A DNA stretch of 64,000 nucleotides, from positions 1 to 64,000 of the forward strand of contig NZ_JAAMFN010000004.1 of NCBI RefSeq assembly GCF_013376095.1. The letters run 5' to 3'. Positions 55,801 to 63,117 of the stretch are shown piece after piece (the stretch's first letter is position 1; each line of letters opens with the position of its first letter). This DNA comes from Arthrobacter sp. SDTb3-6 (GTDB lineage: Bacteria; Actinomycetota; Actinomycetes; Actinomycetales; Micrococcaceae). Made by a program: the position numbers and the translations under genes. Below the pieces are notes generated by a model. It did not search any database. It had not been told where the DNA came from and was given only the letters and a program-made list of their open reading frames with translations.

Positions 55801-57307
55801 CTTCTCAAAACTGCCCAACCCGCGCACCGACGCGAAACTGCTGCTGGGCGTCATGGACGACCCCGAACACCAGGCCCAGCCCACCGTTTTTTTTGAACCG
55901 GACAGGGACGGCAACATGGCCATCCTGGGCGCCAGCGGCTCGGGGAAGTCCGCTGCGCTGCGCACCATCGCCATCGCCGCCGCCATCACCCCGCGCGGCG
56001 GCCCCGTGCAGGTGTACGGCATTGACGCCGCCTCCAACGGCCTGGCCATGCTGGAGATGCTCCCGCACGTGGGCGGCATCATCAACGCCGAGGACAACGA
56101 GCGCGTGGGCCGGCTCCTGCGCTACGTGCGCGGCGTCATCGAGGAGAGGGCGGAGACGTTTGCCGCGGTCAAGGCCGGCACCATCGCCGAATACCGGCGG
56201 CTGGCCAACAGGCCGGAAGAGCCGCGCATCATCGTCATGGTGGACGGACTGGCGGCGTTCCGGGAAATTTACGAGTACCGCGTGGGCATGACGCAGTTTG
56301 AAACGCTGCAGCAGATCGCCACGGACGGCCGCCCCATGGGCGTGCACGTTGTCATCGCCGGTGACAGCACCAAGTCGCTGCCGGCGTCGCTCGCAGCCTC
56401 CATGCAGCGCATGCTGGTGCTGCGCATGGCCACGATGGACGACTATGTGAACCTGGGGCTTCCCCGCGACGTGCTTTCGGCCGCTTCGCCGCCCGGCCGG
56501 GGACTCATGGACGAGGGCGAGGTGCAGCTGGCCATCTTCGGCGGCAACGCCAACCTGGCCCTGCAGTCGCGCCAGGTGGAAAAGCTGGCCGAGGCCATGC
56601 GCCGCCAGGGAGTGCCGGACGCGCCGCGGGTCGAGTCGCTGCCGGAGACCCTGGACCTGAACGTGCTCCCCGCCGCCGCCCCGGGCCACGCCATCATCGG
56701 GATGGACGACTACAACCTCGAACCCGCCGGCCTGGCCGCCAACGGCGCGCTCATGCTCACCGGCCCGCCCGGCTCCGGACGCACCACGGCCCTGGTCACC
56801 CTGGCCGAGGCCCTGAAGCGTTCGACGCCGGGCACCCGGCGCGTCTACCTCGGCTCACGGAAGTCGGCGGTGGCCGGCATGCCGGTCTGGGACGAGGCAT
56901 TCACCACCAACAACGGGGTGGAGCCGGAGCTGGCACGGCTGATCGAGCTGGTGGAGTCCGAGACGCAGCCGGTGGCGCTGTTCCTTGAGGGCGTCACCGA
57001 ATTTGCCGACTCCATGCTGGAAATGGACCTGGTCAACCTCATCAAGGCAGCCATCAAGCTCAACCACTTTGTCGTGGGCGAGGCGGAATCCTCCACCTGG
57101 TCCGGGGCCTGGAACTTCTCCGGCCTGTTCAAGGCCGGCCGGCGCGGCCTGCTCATGAACCCGGGGGACCTGGAGGGAGACACCCTCATGAACACGCCGC
57201 TGGGGCGACTGACCAACAACAAGTTCATCCCCGGCCGGGGGTACGTTGTGGGCCGGGGCAAGGCGTTCAAGCTCCAGGTGGCCACCACCATGGACCACGA
57301 GCGGTAG
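52871..57307 (+). CDS. Type VII secretion motor, EccC/EssC-like, with ubiquitin-like and FHA N-terminus
   Basis: A 1,478-residue membrane ATPase that would drive export of WXG100-type substrates. Residues 1-95 resemble a YukD/EsaB-type ubiquitin-like fold (KIRLTLRRTPLADKNLSVTV); 103-195 are an FHA domain (VGRDFNAD, SKRHARI, SANGL); about 240-280 hold two TM helices. Three FtsK/SpoIIIE domains follow: D1 with GGTTGAGKSE (about 694) and IVVDEFAAL; D2 with GASGSGKS (about 1020) but Walker B VMVDGLAAF, lacking the Glu; D3 with GPPGSGRT (about 1298), where Lys is Arg. Only D1 looks fully catalytic, as in known EccC/EssC motors. GTG start overlaps the FHA gene. Confidence 0.93.
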   Translation: MKIRLTLRRTPLADKNLSVTVDGLATVGDIATELYLSDPSRKGAEAPPKLSLTVEESVVGGVRGRTLPPESNLLESGLRPGATVSLTQVSDTFRMPGHDRGPAAATLRVLSGPDQGREFALPLGTSYVGRDFNADVRLSDPMTSKRHARITVAGAVEIVDTGSANGLMMDGTAISRAVLGSSDEVTLGETTISVVGLGRGAQSGPTSPLVEFNRSPRVVPRFKIEEQSVPSGPQRPKRERFPIVMMVAPVVMGAVMFAVTKSLFSIMFMAMMPLMMLGSYMDQKSQLKKDLQESIEHFRAAVTEFRRQMTARQQVERAVRLAESPSASETVDAIYKLGPLLWTHRPEHQAFLSLRMGVGRQPSRTPVRTSNENNTLPEFMAEIDDLKTEFSEIDAVPVVAQLRLSGALGVAGPRGVVDDVARALVLQAVGLHSPAELAVAAMTSMESKERWEWLQWLPHTGSVHSPLAADHLAAGTGAAGVLLAALEDLIVTRGANLAANSAAHRGGLDADKRELPPPAVPALLVVVEDDVKADRGRLNRLAEHGADVGVHVLWVASSIEALPASCRDFMHVAETATTGQVRLGGLSYPVSCESVDADLAGTLARMLAPVVDTAKPVDDDSDLPRAVSYVTLAGHDLIEGTSGIADRWLENNSVSSRAVKNRKFQGSLRALVGSKGVEPMYLDLKTEGPHALVGGTTGAGKSEFLQAWVLGMAAAYSPDRLTFLFVDYKGGAAFADCVKLPHTVGLVTDLSPHLVRRALTSLRAELHYREHLLNRKKAKDLLALEREADPEAPPSLVIVVDEFAALAKEVPEFVDGVVDVAARGRSLGLHLILATQRPSGVIKDNLRANTNMRIALRMADVDDSQDILGEPTAAYFSPSIPGRGAAKTGPGRIQGFQTGYAGGWTTRTPQRPRIDIVEMDFGSGAAWEQEAVAAPVEESAGPNDISRVVANVSLAAVELGVRPPRKPWLGELPDTYDFSKLPNPRTDAKLLLGVMDDPEHQAQPTVFFEPDRDGNMAILGASGSGKSAALRTIAIAAAITPRGGPVQVYGIDAASNGLAMLEMLPHVGGIINAEDNERVGRLLRYVRGVIEERAETFAAVKAGTIAEYRRLANRPEEPRIIVMVDGLAAFREIYEYRVGMTQFETLQQIATDGRPMGVHVVIAGDSTKSLPASLAASMQRMLVLRMATMDDYVNLGLPRDVLSAASPPGRGLMDEGEVQLAIFGGNANLALQSRQVEKLAEAMRRQGVPDAPRVESLPETLDLNVLPAAAPGHAIIGMDDYNLEPAGLAANGALMLTGPPGSGRTTALVTLAEALKRSTPGTRRVYLGSRKSAVAGMPVWDEAFTTNNGVEPELARLIELVESETQPVALFLEGVTEFADSMLEMDLVNLIKAAIKLNHFVVGEAESSTWSGAWNFSGLFKAGRRGLLMNPGDLEGDTLMNTPLGRLTNNKFIPGRGYVVGRGKAFKLQVATTMDHER

Positions 57308-57333
57308 CCCTGGCGCCGGTCGGGACCCCCGCT

Positions 57334-57351
57334 GGTCGAGCTTGTCGAGAC
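57334..57351. repeat. GGTCGAGCTTGTCGAGAC short dispersed repeat
   Basis: An 18-mer with imperfect dyad symmetry just after the motor gene, near-identical to 21673-21691 inside accE. Its position after the stop codon suits a dispersed intergenic repeat. Confidence 0.6.
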
Positions 57352-57359
57352 GCCAACAA

Positions 57360-57377
57360 ATGGGGACCGGTCCCCAT
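57360..57377. promoter_or_regulatory. Perfect 18-bp palindrome ATGGGGACCGGTCCCCAT before the WXG100 gene
   Basis: The sequence equals its own reverse complement over all 18 bases. It lies 93 bp ahead of the WXG100 start, in the 162-bp gap after the motor gene, followed by an AT-richer stretch (57398-57420) that could hold a promoter. An operator site is the likely reading; the binding protein is unknown. Confidence 0.5.
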
Positions 57378-57469
57378 CGACCCCGGCCGCCGCGGCTTGT
57401 TAGCTTTGAGTTAGTCAATCGGATGGACAAGCCGTCCGGGACAAATAATTCCAACAAAGGATGTGCATT

Positions 57470-57739
57470 GTGGCTGGTTTGATTGGTAACAACCCGGAGG
57501 ACATGGCGGACCTGGCGGGCAAGCTGGGGCATGCGGTGGACCAGATCCAGCAGCTGACCAGTTCGCTGGATGGCAAGGCGAATTCCGTGCAGTGGCAGGG
57601 TCCGGATGCTGACCGGTTCAAGCACACGGACTGGCCGACGTACAAGACGCAGCTGACCAAGGTGGCCCACAGCCTGCAGGAAGTGCAGCAGAATGTGAAC
57701 AAGCAGCGCCAGCAGCAGATCCAGACCTCCGCACACTGA
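57470..57739 (+). CDS. WXG100 (ESAT-6-like) secreted protein
   Basis: A small helical-hairpin protein of 89 residues, the usual size for type VII substrates. The turn motif is W-Q-G at residues 42-44 (SVQWQGPDADRF), flanked by two amphipathic helices (DMADLAGKLGHAVDQIQQL and TQLTKVAHSLQEVQQNV). The GTG start at 57470 is preferred because AAAGGA sits 8-9 bases before it; an in-frame ATG at 57461 would overlap that site. A separate leader allows higher expression than the motor gene. There is no second WXG100 gene nearby, so it may be a homodimer. Confidence 0.93.
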   Translation: MAGLIGNNPEDMADLAGKLGHAVDQIQQLTSSLDGKANSVQWQGPDADRFKHTDWPTYKTQLTKVAHSLQEVQQNVNKQRQQQIQTSAH

Positions 57740-57828
57740 TACGAGCGGTGGTGTGCAGGCCCGGTGCATCCCGCACCGGGCCTGATGCCTGCCCGGCCGC
57801 ACGGGGGGAGGCCGGCACGAAAACCGTC

Positions 57829-58473
57829 TCAGGGCACGAAGCGGGAACGCAGTGTCTCGACGCCGGGCCCGGTGAGCTCTGCCAGGTAGGCTGCGCGCCC
57901 GGCCATGGCCATCGTCAAGGCGAGGGTGGTTCCTGTCACGAGCGGGCCGGTGCCTGCCGCAAAGGGTCCGTCGACGGCCTCGAGGCGGAGCCCTTCAACC
58001 ATGGTCCGGCTGGGCACGGCGAGGTTCCGCCGCGCATAAAAGCCGGCCACGGCGGTGACCGTGTCCAGCGGTACGTCGCGCAGAATCCCCAGCGGGCGGC
58101 GGATGTCCTCGCTGTGCACCACCACCTCGCCCAGCCAGGCCTCGGTGGGGCCCGGGGCGGAGGCGGAGCTGTTGATGATGGTGCGGAACTGCGCCAGCGT
58201 CTCGGCGGGCGTGGCCCCGCGGTGCTCAGCCATGCGCCGGTCATTGTGCAGGTCGAAGTCGAACCTGGCGCCGATGACGCTGGAGAACCAGCGCGCGGGG
58301 CCGAGGCTTGCGGCCGCGGTGAGATGCGCCGTGACGTCCTGGACCGTCCACCGCCCGCACAGGGATTGCCGGGCCCACTGGCCGCCGTCGAGCAGGGCAA
58401 GGTCGTCGGCCAGGGCGGCGCGCTCGGCGTGGGCGGCCTCCCAAAGGAGGCTGCGTGGGCGGTTTTGGAACAC
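57829..58473 (-). CDS. Maleylpyruvate isomerase-family (MDMPI/DinB-like) protein
   Basis: A 214-residue mycothiol-dependent isomerase-like protein. The N-terminal bundle has SLCGRWTVQDVTAHLTAAAS (W-x-x-x-D-V-x-x-H) and later EVVVHSEDIRRPLG, matching metal-ligand positions; the C-terminal lobe ends in a small SCP-like region. The start is GTG 58473 with GGAGG close by. It is divergent from helR. Same superfamily as the protein at 10838-11536, but the two are clearly different branches. Substrate unknown. Confidence 0.8.
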   Translation of the reverse strand: MFQNRPRSLLWEAAHAERAALADDLALLDGGQWARQSLCGRWTVQDVTAHLTAAASLGPARWFSSVIGARFDFDLHNDRRMAEHRGATPAETLAQFRTIINSSASAPGPTEAWLGEVVVHSEDIRRPLGILRDVPLDTVTAVAGFYARRNLAVPSRTMVEGLRLEAVDGPFAAGTGPLVTGTTLALTMAMAGRAAYLAELTGPGVETLRSRFVP

Positions 58474-58542
58474 GGGGCCTCCGGTGCCGGGTGAAAAGGG
58501 AGGGGGAACCACCTTCCCTTTCTTTAAATCTACCGCGTGCAG

Positions 58543-58563
58543 GGGGCCTTGCCGCAAGGCCCC
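58543..58563. promoter_or_regulatory. Rifamycin-associated element-like palindrome upstream of helR
   Basis: A perfect inverted repeat GGGGCCTTGC-C-GCAAGGCCCC. It matches the general form of the rifamycin-associated element (RAE) described upstream of rifamycin-inducible genes in actinomycetes, as I recall it. It lies 103 bp before the helR start. Confidence 0.75.
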
Positions 58564-58579
58564 GGGCGGGCCGCATAAT
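58550..58579 (+). promoter_or_regulatory. Putative helR promoter overlapping the RAE
   Basis: TTGCCG (58550-58555) and CATAAT (58574-58579) are separated by 18 bp, a good sigma-70-type promoter. The -35 hexamer lies inside the palindrome at 58543-58563. Transcription would begin about 80 nt before the GTG start. Confidence 0.6.
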
Positions 58580-58666
58580 GGGTAGCCGGCGCCGGCATGC
58601 GCGGAACCCGGCCGCCCGCCGGTCCCTCGATCCGCGCCTTCGACCCGGCAGGAAGGAGCCGACGCC

Positions 58667-60832
58667 GTGCCCCCTGACACCAGCGCATTCAACCTTCCCG
58701 GCACCCTCGCGGCCAAGGCGGATCCGGCCCTGATTGCTGCCGACGAGCAACATCTCGCGGCCATCGCCGAAACGCTCCAGCTCACCCTCCAAGGGCTGGG
58801 CCGCCAGCTCGACGCTGCGCGGCGGGCGCCGGTCCGCCTGGGCCAGGAGGCCGTGGAGCGGGATGTTGAGGTGCGCCGCCTGGCCGCCCGCCTGCGCACC
58901 TTGGGCAGCTTTGGCCTGGACCTGTGCCTGGGCCGCATCGACGCTGGTGGGGGAGCGGAACCCGTGTACATCGGCCGCCTTGGCCTGACGGGCAGCGGCG
59001 GGCGGCGGCTGCTCATCGACTGGCGTTCACCCGCGGCCGAACCGTTCTTCGGGGCCACCCACGCCAACCCGATGGGGCTGGCCGCCCGGCGCCGCTACCG
59101 TTGGATGCAAGGGCGCATCATCGACTACTGGGACGAGGTGTTCGCCGTCGACGGCGTTCCGGGCACGGCCGCCCTCGAGGACCTCTCCGCCTTCATCGCC
59201 AGCCTCGGCAGCAGCCGCACCGCCCGGATGCGCGACGTGCTGGCCACCATTGCCGCCGACCAGGACGCCATCATCCGTGCTCCCGCCCGCGGCGCCCTGG
59301 TGGTCGACGGCGGCCCGGGAACCGGCAAGACCGTCGTTGCCCTGCACCGCGCCGCGTACCTCATCTACTCCGATCCGCGCATCGGCCACCACCGGGGCGG
59401 CGTGCTGTTCGTGGGCCCGCACCAGCCGTTCCTGCACTATGTGGCGGACGTGCTGCCCAGCCTGGGGGAGGAAGGCGTGCAGACGTGCACGCTGCGTGAC
59501 CTGGTCCCGGAAGGTGCGGCCGCAGGCGTGGAAGCGGATCCGGACGTGGCCCGGCTGAAGTCAACCGCGGCCATGGTCAAGGCGATCGGGCCCGCCGTCG
59601 CGTTCTACGAGCGGGCACCCACCAAGGGAATGGCCGTGGACACCCCCTATGGCGGGCTCTGGCTGGACGCCGCCGATTGGGCCCAGGCATTCGACGCACC
59701 GGTCCCCGGCACGCCGCACAATGAGGCCCGCGGGGAGGTGTGGGAGGAACTGCTCAGCATTCTGGCGGACAAGTGCCGCGGCGGTGACGTCCCGGCCGGG
59801 CTGCTGCGCCGCGCCCTGGCACGGAACCGGGAACTGGTCGAAACGTTCAGCAGGGCGTGGCCGTTGCTGGACTACGCCGACCTGGTGGGCGACCTCTGGC
59901 GGGTGCCTGCCTACCTGCGCCTGTGCGCCCCCTGGCTCCTGCCCGGGGAGGTGGACCGGCTGCAGCGCCCGGTGCCGGAGGCCTGGACGGTGTCCGACCT
60001 GCCGCTGCTGGATGCGGCCCGGGAGCGCCTCGGCGACCCGGAGGAAGCGCGGCGGAAGCAGCGGCAGGACGCCGTCGTGCGTGCCGGGCGGGACGTCATG
60101 GACCGGGTGGTCGATGACCTGGTGGCGGCGGACGACTCCGAGCTTCAGGTGACGAAGATGCTTCGCGGACAGGACATGGCGGAGAAGCTCGACGGCGTGG
60201 AGGACGCGCCGGCTGCCGACCCGGACGTGCTGGCGGGTCCGTTTGCGCACGTGATGGTTGACGAGGCCCAGGAGCTGACCGACGCGCAATGGCAGATGCT
60301 GCTGCAGCGCTGCCCATCGGGAAGCTTCACGATCGTGGGGGACCGCGCGCAGGCCAGGCACGGGTTTGGGGAGCCGTGGGCCGCGCGGCTCGGGCGGATT
60401 GGCCTGGAGAGGGCGGCGTTGGCGTCCCTGTCCATCAACTACCGCACGCCGGAGGAGGTCATGGCGGAGGCCGGGCCGGTCATCCGTGCCGTGCTGCCGG
60501 AGGCCAACGTGCCCGAATCCATCCGGCGCAGCGGCCTCCCCGTGCTCCATGGTTCGACGGCAGAGCTTGGCCCCGTCCTCGATGCCTGGCTGGCCGCGCA
60601 CGACGACGGGACGGCCTGCGTCGTGGGCGCCCGGCCCCCGGCTGCAGGGCATCTTCCGGCGTCGCCACGCGTGCGGTGGCTGGTGCCGGAGCTGGTGAAG
60701 GGGCTTGAGTTTGACCTGGTGGTGTTGGTGGACCCGGTGTCATTCGGACCAGGGATCGAGGGCGCCGTGGACCGGTACGTGGCGATGAGCCGGGCCACGC
60801 AGCAGCTCGTTGTGCTGGCCGCGCCGGCCTAG
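58667..60832 (+). CDS. helR: HelR/HelD-type RNA polymerase-binding helicase-like ATPase
   Basis: A 721-residue UvrD-like protein that in actinomycetes releases stalled RNA polymerase and can displace rifamycins. The N-terminal coiled-coil arm (about 20-85) is followed by LLIDWRSPAAEPFF, Walker A GGPGTGKTVVALHRAAYLIY (about 209), a large inserted domain (about 270-480), Walker B HVMVDEAQELTDAQW (about 527), IVGDRAQA and the C-terminal KGLEFDLVVLVDP and YVAMSRATQQL motifs. The start is GTG 58667 behind GGAAGGAG. The upstream RAE-like palindrome favours the HelR (rifamycin-protecting) branch rather than general HelD. Confidence 0.88.
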   Translation: MPPDTSAFNLPGTLAAKADPALIAADEQHLAAIAETLQLTLQGLGRQLDAARRAPVRLGQEAVERDVEVRRLAARLRTLGSFGLDLCLGRIDAGGGAEPVYIGRLGLTGSGGRRLLIDWRSPAAEPFFGATHANPMGLAARRRYRWMQGRIIDYWDEVFAVDGVPGTAALEDLSAFIASLGSSRTARMRDVLATIAADQDAIIRAPARGALVVDGGPGTGKTVVALHRAAYLIYSDPRIGHHRGGVLFVGPHQPFLHYVADVLPSLGEEGVQTCTLRDLVPEGAAAGVEADPDVARLKSTAAMVKAIGPAVAFYERAPTKGMAVDTPYGGLWLDAADWAQAFDAPVPGTPHNEARGEVWEELLSILADKCRGGDVPAGLLRRALARNRELVETFSRAWPLLDYADLVGDLWRVPAYLRLCAPWLLPGEVDRLQRPVPEAWTVSDLPLLDAARERLGDPEEARRKQRQDAVVRAGRDVMDRVVDDLVAADDSELQVTKMLRGQDMAEKLDGVEDAPAADPDVLAGPFAHVMVDEAQELTDAQWQMLLQRCPSGSFTIVGDRAQARHGFGEPWAARLGRIGLERAALASLSINYRTPEEVMAEAGPVIRAVLPEANVPESIRRSGLPVLHGSTAELGPVLDAWLAAHDDGTACVVGARPPAAGHLPASPRVRWLVPELVKGLEFDLVVLVDPVSFGPGIEGAVDRYVAMSRATQQLVVLAAPA

Positions 60833-60905
60833 CCCCGGCAGCCCGTCGTCCGGGGCCGGGTTCCGCGTTTACGGGAGGGCGGGCCGGCGCCATAGGATGT
60901 GCAGC

Positions 60906-61859
60906 ATGATGCACCTTCCGGGCCGGCTGCGGTCCGTCCCCCTGAGCCGGCAGGAACTGGCCCTCATCGCCATCACCACGGTCTGGGGAGGCACGTTCCT
61001 GGCCGTGCACATTGCCATGCGGCACAGCGGGCCCATGTTCTTTGTGGGGCTGCGATTCCTGGTGGCAGGGCTCCTGGCGTGCGTCCTGTTCCGCCGGGTC
61101 CTGCGCGGCATGACCTGGGCGGATGCCGGTGCCGGGGCTGCCATCGGCGTGATGATCTTTTTAGGGTACGGTCTGCAGACCTTTGGCCTGCAGACCGTCA
61201 GCAGCAGCACGTCGGCATTCCTGACCGCCCTCTATGTGCCCATGGTGCCGTTTCTGCAATGGGCCGTTTTCCGCAAGCGGCCCGGTGCCATGATGTTCGC
61301 CGGCGCGGCCCTGGCCTTCGTCGGGCTGGTGCTGCTGGCCGGACCGTCGGCAGTGCGTGTTGGGGTGGGCCCCGGCGAGATTGCCACCTTGGTGAGCACG
61401 GTCCCGATCGCCGGGGAGATCATCCTGATCAGCGTCTTTGCCGGCCGGGTCAACCTGGGACGTGTCACGGTGGTGCAGCTGCTCACGTGCAGCGTCCTGG
61501 GGTTTATCGCCGTTCCGGTGGTGCGGGAAGGCATCCCGGCCTTCTCGTGGGTGTGGGTTGCCACGGCGGCCGGACTGGGGGCGGCAAGCTGCGTCATCCA
61601 GGCGACGATGAACTGGGCCCAAAAGTTCGTCACGCCCACCCGTGCCACCATCATCTACACCGGCGAGCCCGTGTGGGCCGGAATCTTCGGGCGCATCGCG
61701 GGGGACAGGCTTCCGGGCGTCGCCATTGCGGGTGCGGTCCTCATTGTGGCCAGCGTCCTGGTGAGCGAGATCAGGCCGCGGCCGCGTCCCCGTCAGCGGA
61801 CCCCCGGTGACAGCCGGGTGGTGGACCTGCCACCACGGGACCGGACACAGCACGATTGA
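60906..61859 (+). CDS. DMT-superfamily (EamA) permease
   Basis: A 317-residue drug/metabolite permease with ten predicted helices in two EamA halves: WGGTFLAVHIAMRHSGPMFF near the N-terminus, SSSTSAFLTALYVPMVPFL at the end of the first half, and TRATIIYTGEPVWAGIFG in the second. ATG 60906 is chosen because AGGA lies eight bases upstream; ATGs at 60897 and 60909 are alternatives. It follows helR by 73 bp on the same strand, but no functional link is evident. Substrate unknown. Confidence 0.85.
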   Translation: MMHLPGRLRSVPLSRQELALIAITTVWGGTFLAVHIAMRHSGPMFFVGLRFLVAGLLACVLFRRVLRGMTWADAGAGAAIGVMIFLGYGLQTFGLQTVSSSTSAFLTALYVPMVPFLQWAVFRKRPGAMMFAGAALAFVGLVLLAGPSAVRVGVGPGEIATLVSTVPIAGEIILISVFAGRVNLGRVTVVQLLTCSVLGFIAVPVVREGIPAFSWVWVATAAGLGAASCVIQATMNWAQKFVTPTRATIIYTGEPVWAGIFGRIAGDRLPGVAIAGAVLIVASVLVSEIRPRPRPRQRTPGDSRVVDLPPRDRTQHD

Positions 61860-62031
61860 GCAGCCGTCCTGTGGACCGGGTGCCTGATGACGGGCAGGGG
61901 ACGAAGCAGGTTGAACATGTGCGTTCCCCCGTGAATTTGTCAAAGGGACATTACTGATTTGACCAGGGTGGGCAAGGCTGGAGAGCGGGCTTCGGTGACG
62001 AGCCGGGCCAAACTACGTGCGGAGAAAAGCT

Positions 62032-62211
62032 ATGGGAATCGGAGACATGGCGAAGGATTTCTTGAACAGCAGTGAGGGCCAGAACATGGAGAACGACGCT
62101 CTGAACTAGGCCAGCGAAGACGCCAACAACTTGACCGGAGGGCAGTTCCAGGACCAGATCAACCAGGGCCGCGACGCCTTGAGCGGCCAGCTGGGCCGCC
62201 AGCAGTACTGA
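62032..62211 (+). pseudogene. Short antitoxin-like protein gene interrupted by an in-frame amber codon
   Basis: The frame begins MGIGDMAKDFLNSSEGQ with a good ribosome site (GGAG), and continues past a TAG at 62107-62109 as ASEDANNLTGGQFQDQINQGRDAL to TGA at 62209. The joined 58-residue reading resembles the small helical MT0933/Rv0909-like antitoxin-type proteins common in actinobacteria, where a Lys codon (AAG) would be expected at the stop; one base change explains it. Too short for standard ORF calls. Assignment to the antitoxin family rests on pattern only. Confidence 0.55.
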
Positions 62212-62298
62212 CATGAGCCGCGTTCCCTGCGGAACCGGCAAAACGCTGACGTTTTGTCCGAACCGGACTTCAGAGCAAGGTTCTACAGCGGCTTGCTT

Positions 62299-62338
62299 GA
62301 CTGGCGGGACCCCGTGGACGCACGGGGTCCCGCCAGTC
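62299..62338. terminator. Strong hairpin, probable terminator
   Basis: A perfect 18-bp stem (arms GACTGGCGGGACCCCGTG at 62299-62316 and 62321-62338) with a GACG loop, followed by ATTTG. It lies 88 bp after the antitoxin-like frame. Confidence 0.75.
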
Positions 62339-62339
62339 A

Positions 62340-62907
62340 TTTGCGGCACAGCCGGTTGACCGGCCTGGCTGTAATCCACCCATCCGCTTTCGGTTCCGGA
62401 AAGATTCCCGGATTCGGGGGTGGATTCGTTTTGGTGCATCACCGCTGCTGGTCCCTTTCCGCAGCGGGGCGGCACTGTCCGCTCCCCGATTGTGGGGCGG
62501 CCCGACGCCGGACGACGTGGACCGGGCGGTCGGGGAAATTCATGCTCAGAGGCCCAAGCCGGACGGAGCATCGTTGCTCCGGATGCAACCAGTCGCGCAT
62601 GAGGGACGCCGTGCGATTGATGGTGCTCGAGTCCAGGAACAGCAACTACTATCCCAACGGGGACCGGGACGACAATCGTGTGTTAAGGAGGCTCACCGGC
62701 CGCAACGCCATCGACCCCTCAACGCGGGTTCACCACTCCTCGCCGGGAAAGGAACCCGTCCCGTGGGCAGCGGATCTGTCCGTTAAAAGGAGCAACCCCC
62801 ATCTGCCGCAGCCAAGTCCGGGGGTCCAACCGGTCATCGGCCATGTTTCCGATCGTAATCGGGCGGGGAACCAGTTGTTGCTTCAGGTTCGGGTTTAGTA
62901 TTTGGAT
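62340..62907. other. Stretch with no recognisable gene
   Basis: Open frames exist on both strands but none has a family pattern, a consistent codon bias or a good ribosome site. Together with the remnants on both sides it looks like decaying DNA. Confidence 0.55.
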
Positions 62908-63039
62908 GTGGCGGAAAGCGAGCAGTTGGCGCGCATACGCGCCGTCGCGGCCCGCACCGGCCGGACGGTGGAACAGGAAATCGTGCTCGCGGTTGGCACA
63001 GGTGTCCCGAAACGGCTCATTGGCGCCGCCAACGCCTAG
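62908..63039 (+). CDS. Small unrecognised ORF (43 aa)
   Basis: A GTG-initiated frame reading VAESEQLARIRAVAARTGRT and ending KRLIGAANA. It has a regular helical, charged N-terminal pattern reminiscent of short DNA-binding or antitoxin peptides, but no convincing ribosome site and no family match that I recognise. It may equally be the tail of a lost gene. Confidence 0.25.
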   Translation: MAESEQLARIRAVAARTGRTVEQEIVLAVGTGVPKRLIGAANA

Positions 63040-63117
63040 CCTCGACAGGCCACCGCCCCCGAACAGGGCAAGGACACCCAGGCACAAACAACTAGACCGC
63101 CACCAGGGCTGCTGACA

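Noticed and set aside
28444-57739. Canonical ESX system
   Set aside because: Only the motor and one WXG100 protein are present; EccB, EccD, EccE and MycP patterns were searched for by eye and not seen.
61951-62571. 206-codon minus-strand frame
   Set aside because: Covers the antitoxin-like gene in antisense and the strong hairpin; no ribosome site or domain.
62254-62898. Plus-strand 214-codon frame reading through the hairpin region
   Set aside because: Starts inside the antitoxin trailer, translates the terminator hairpin, and shows no domain.
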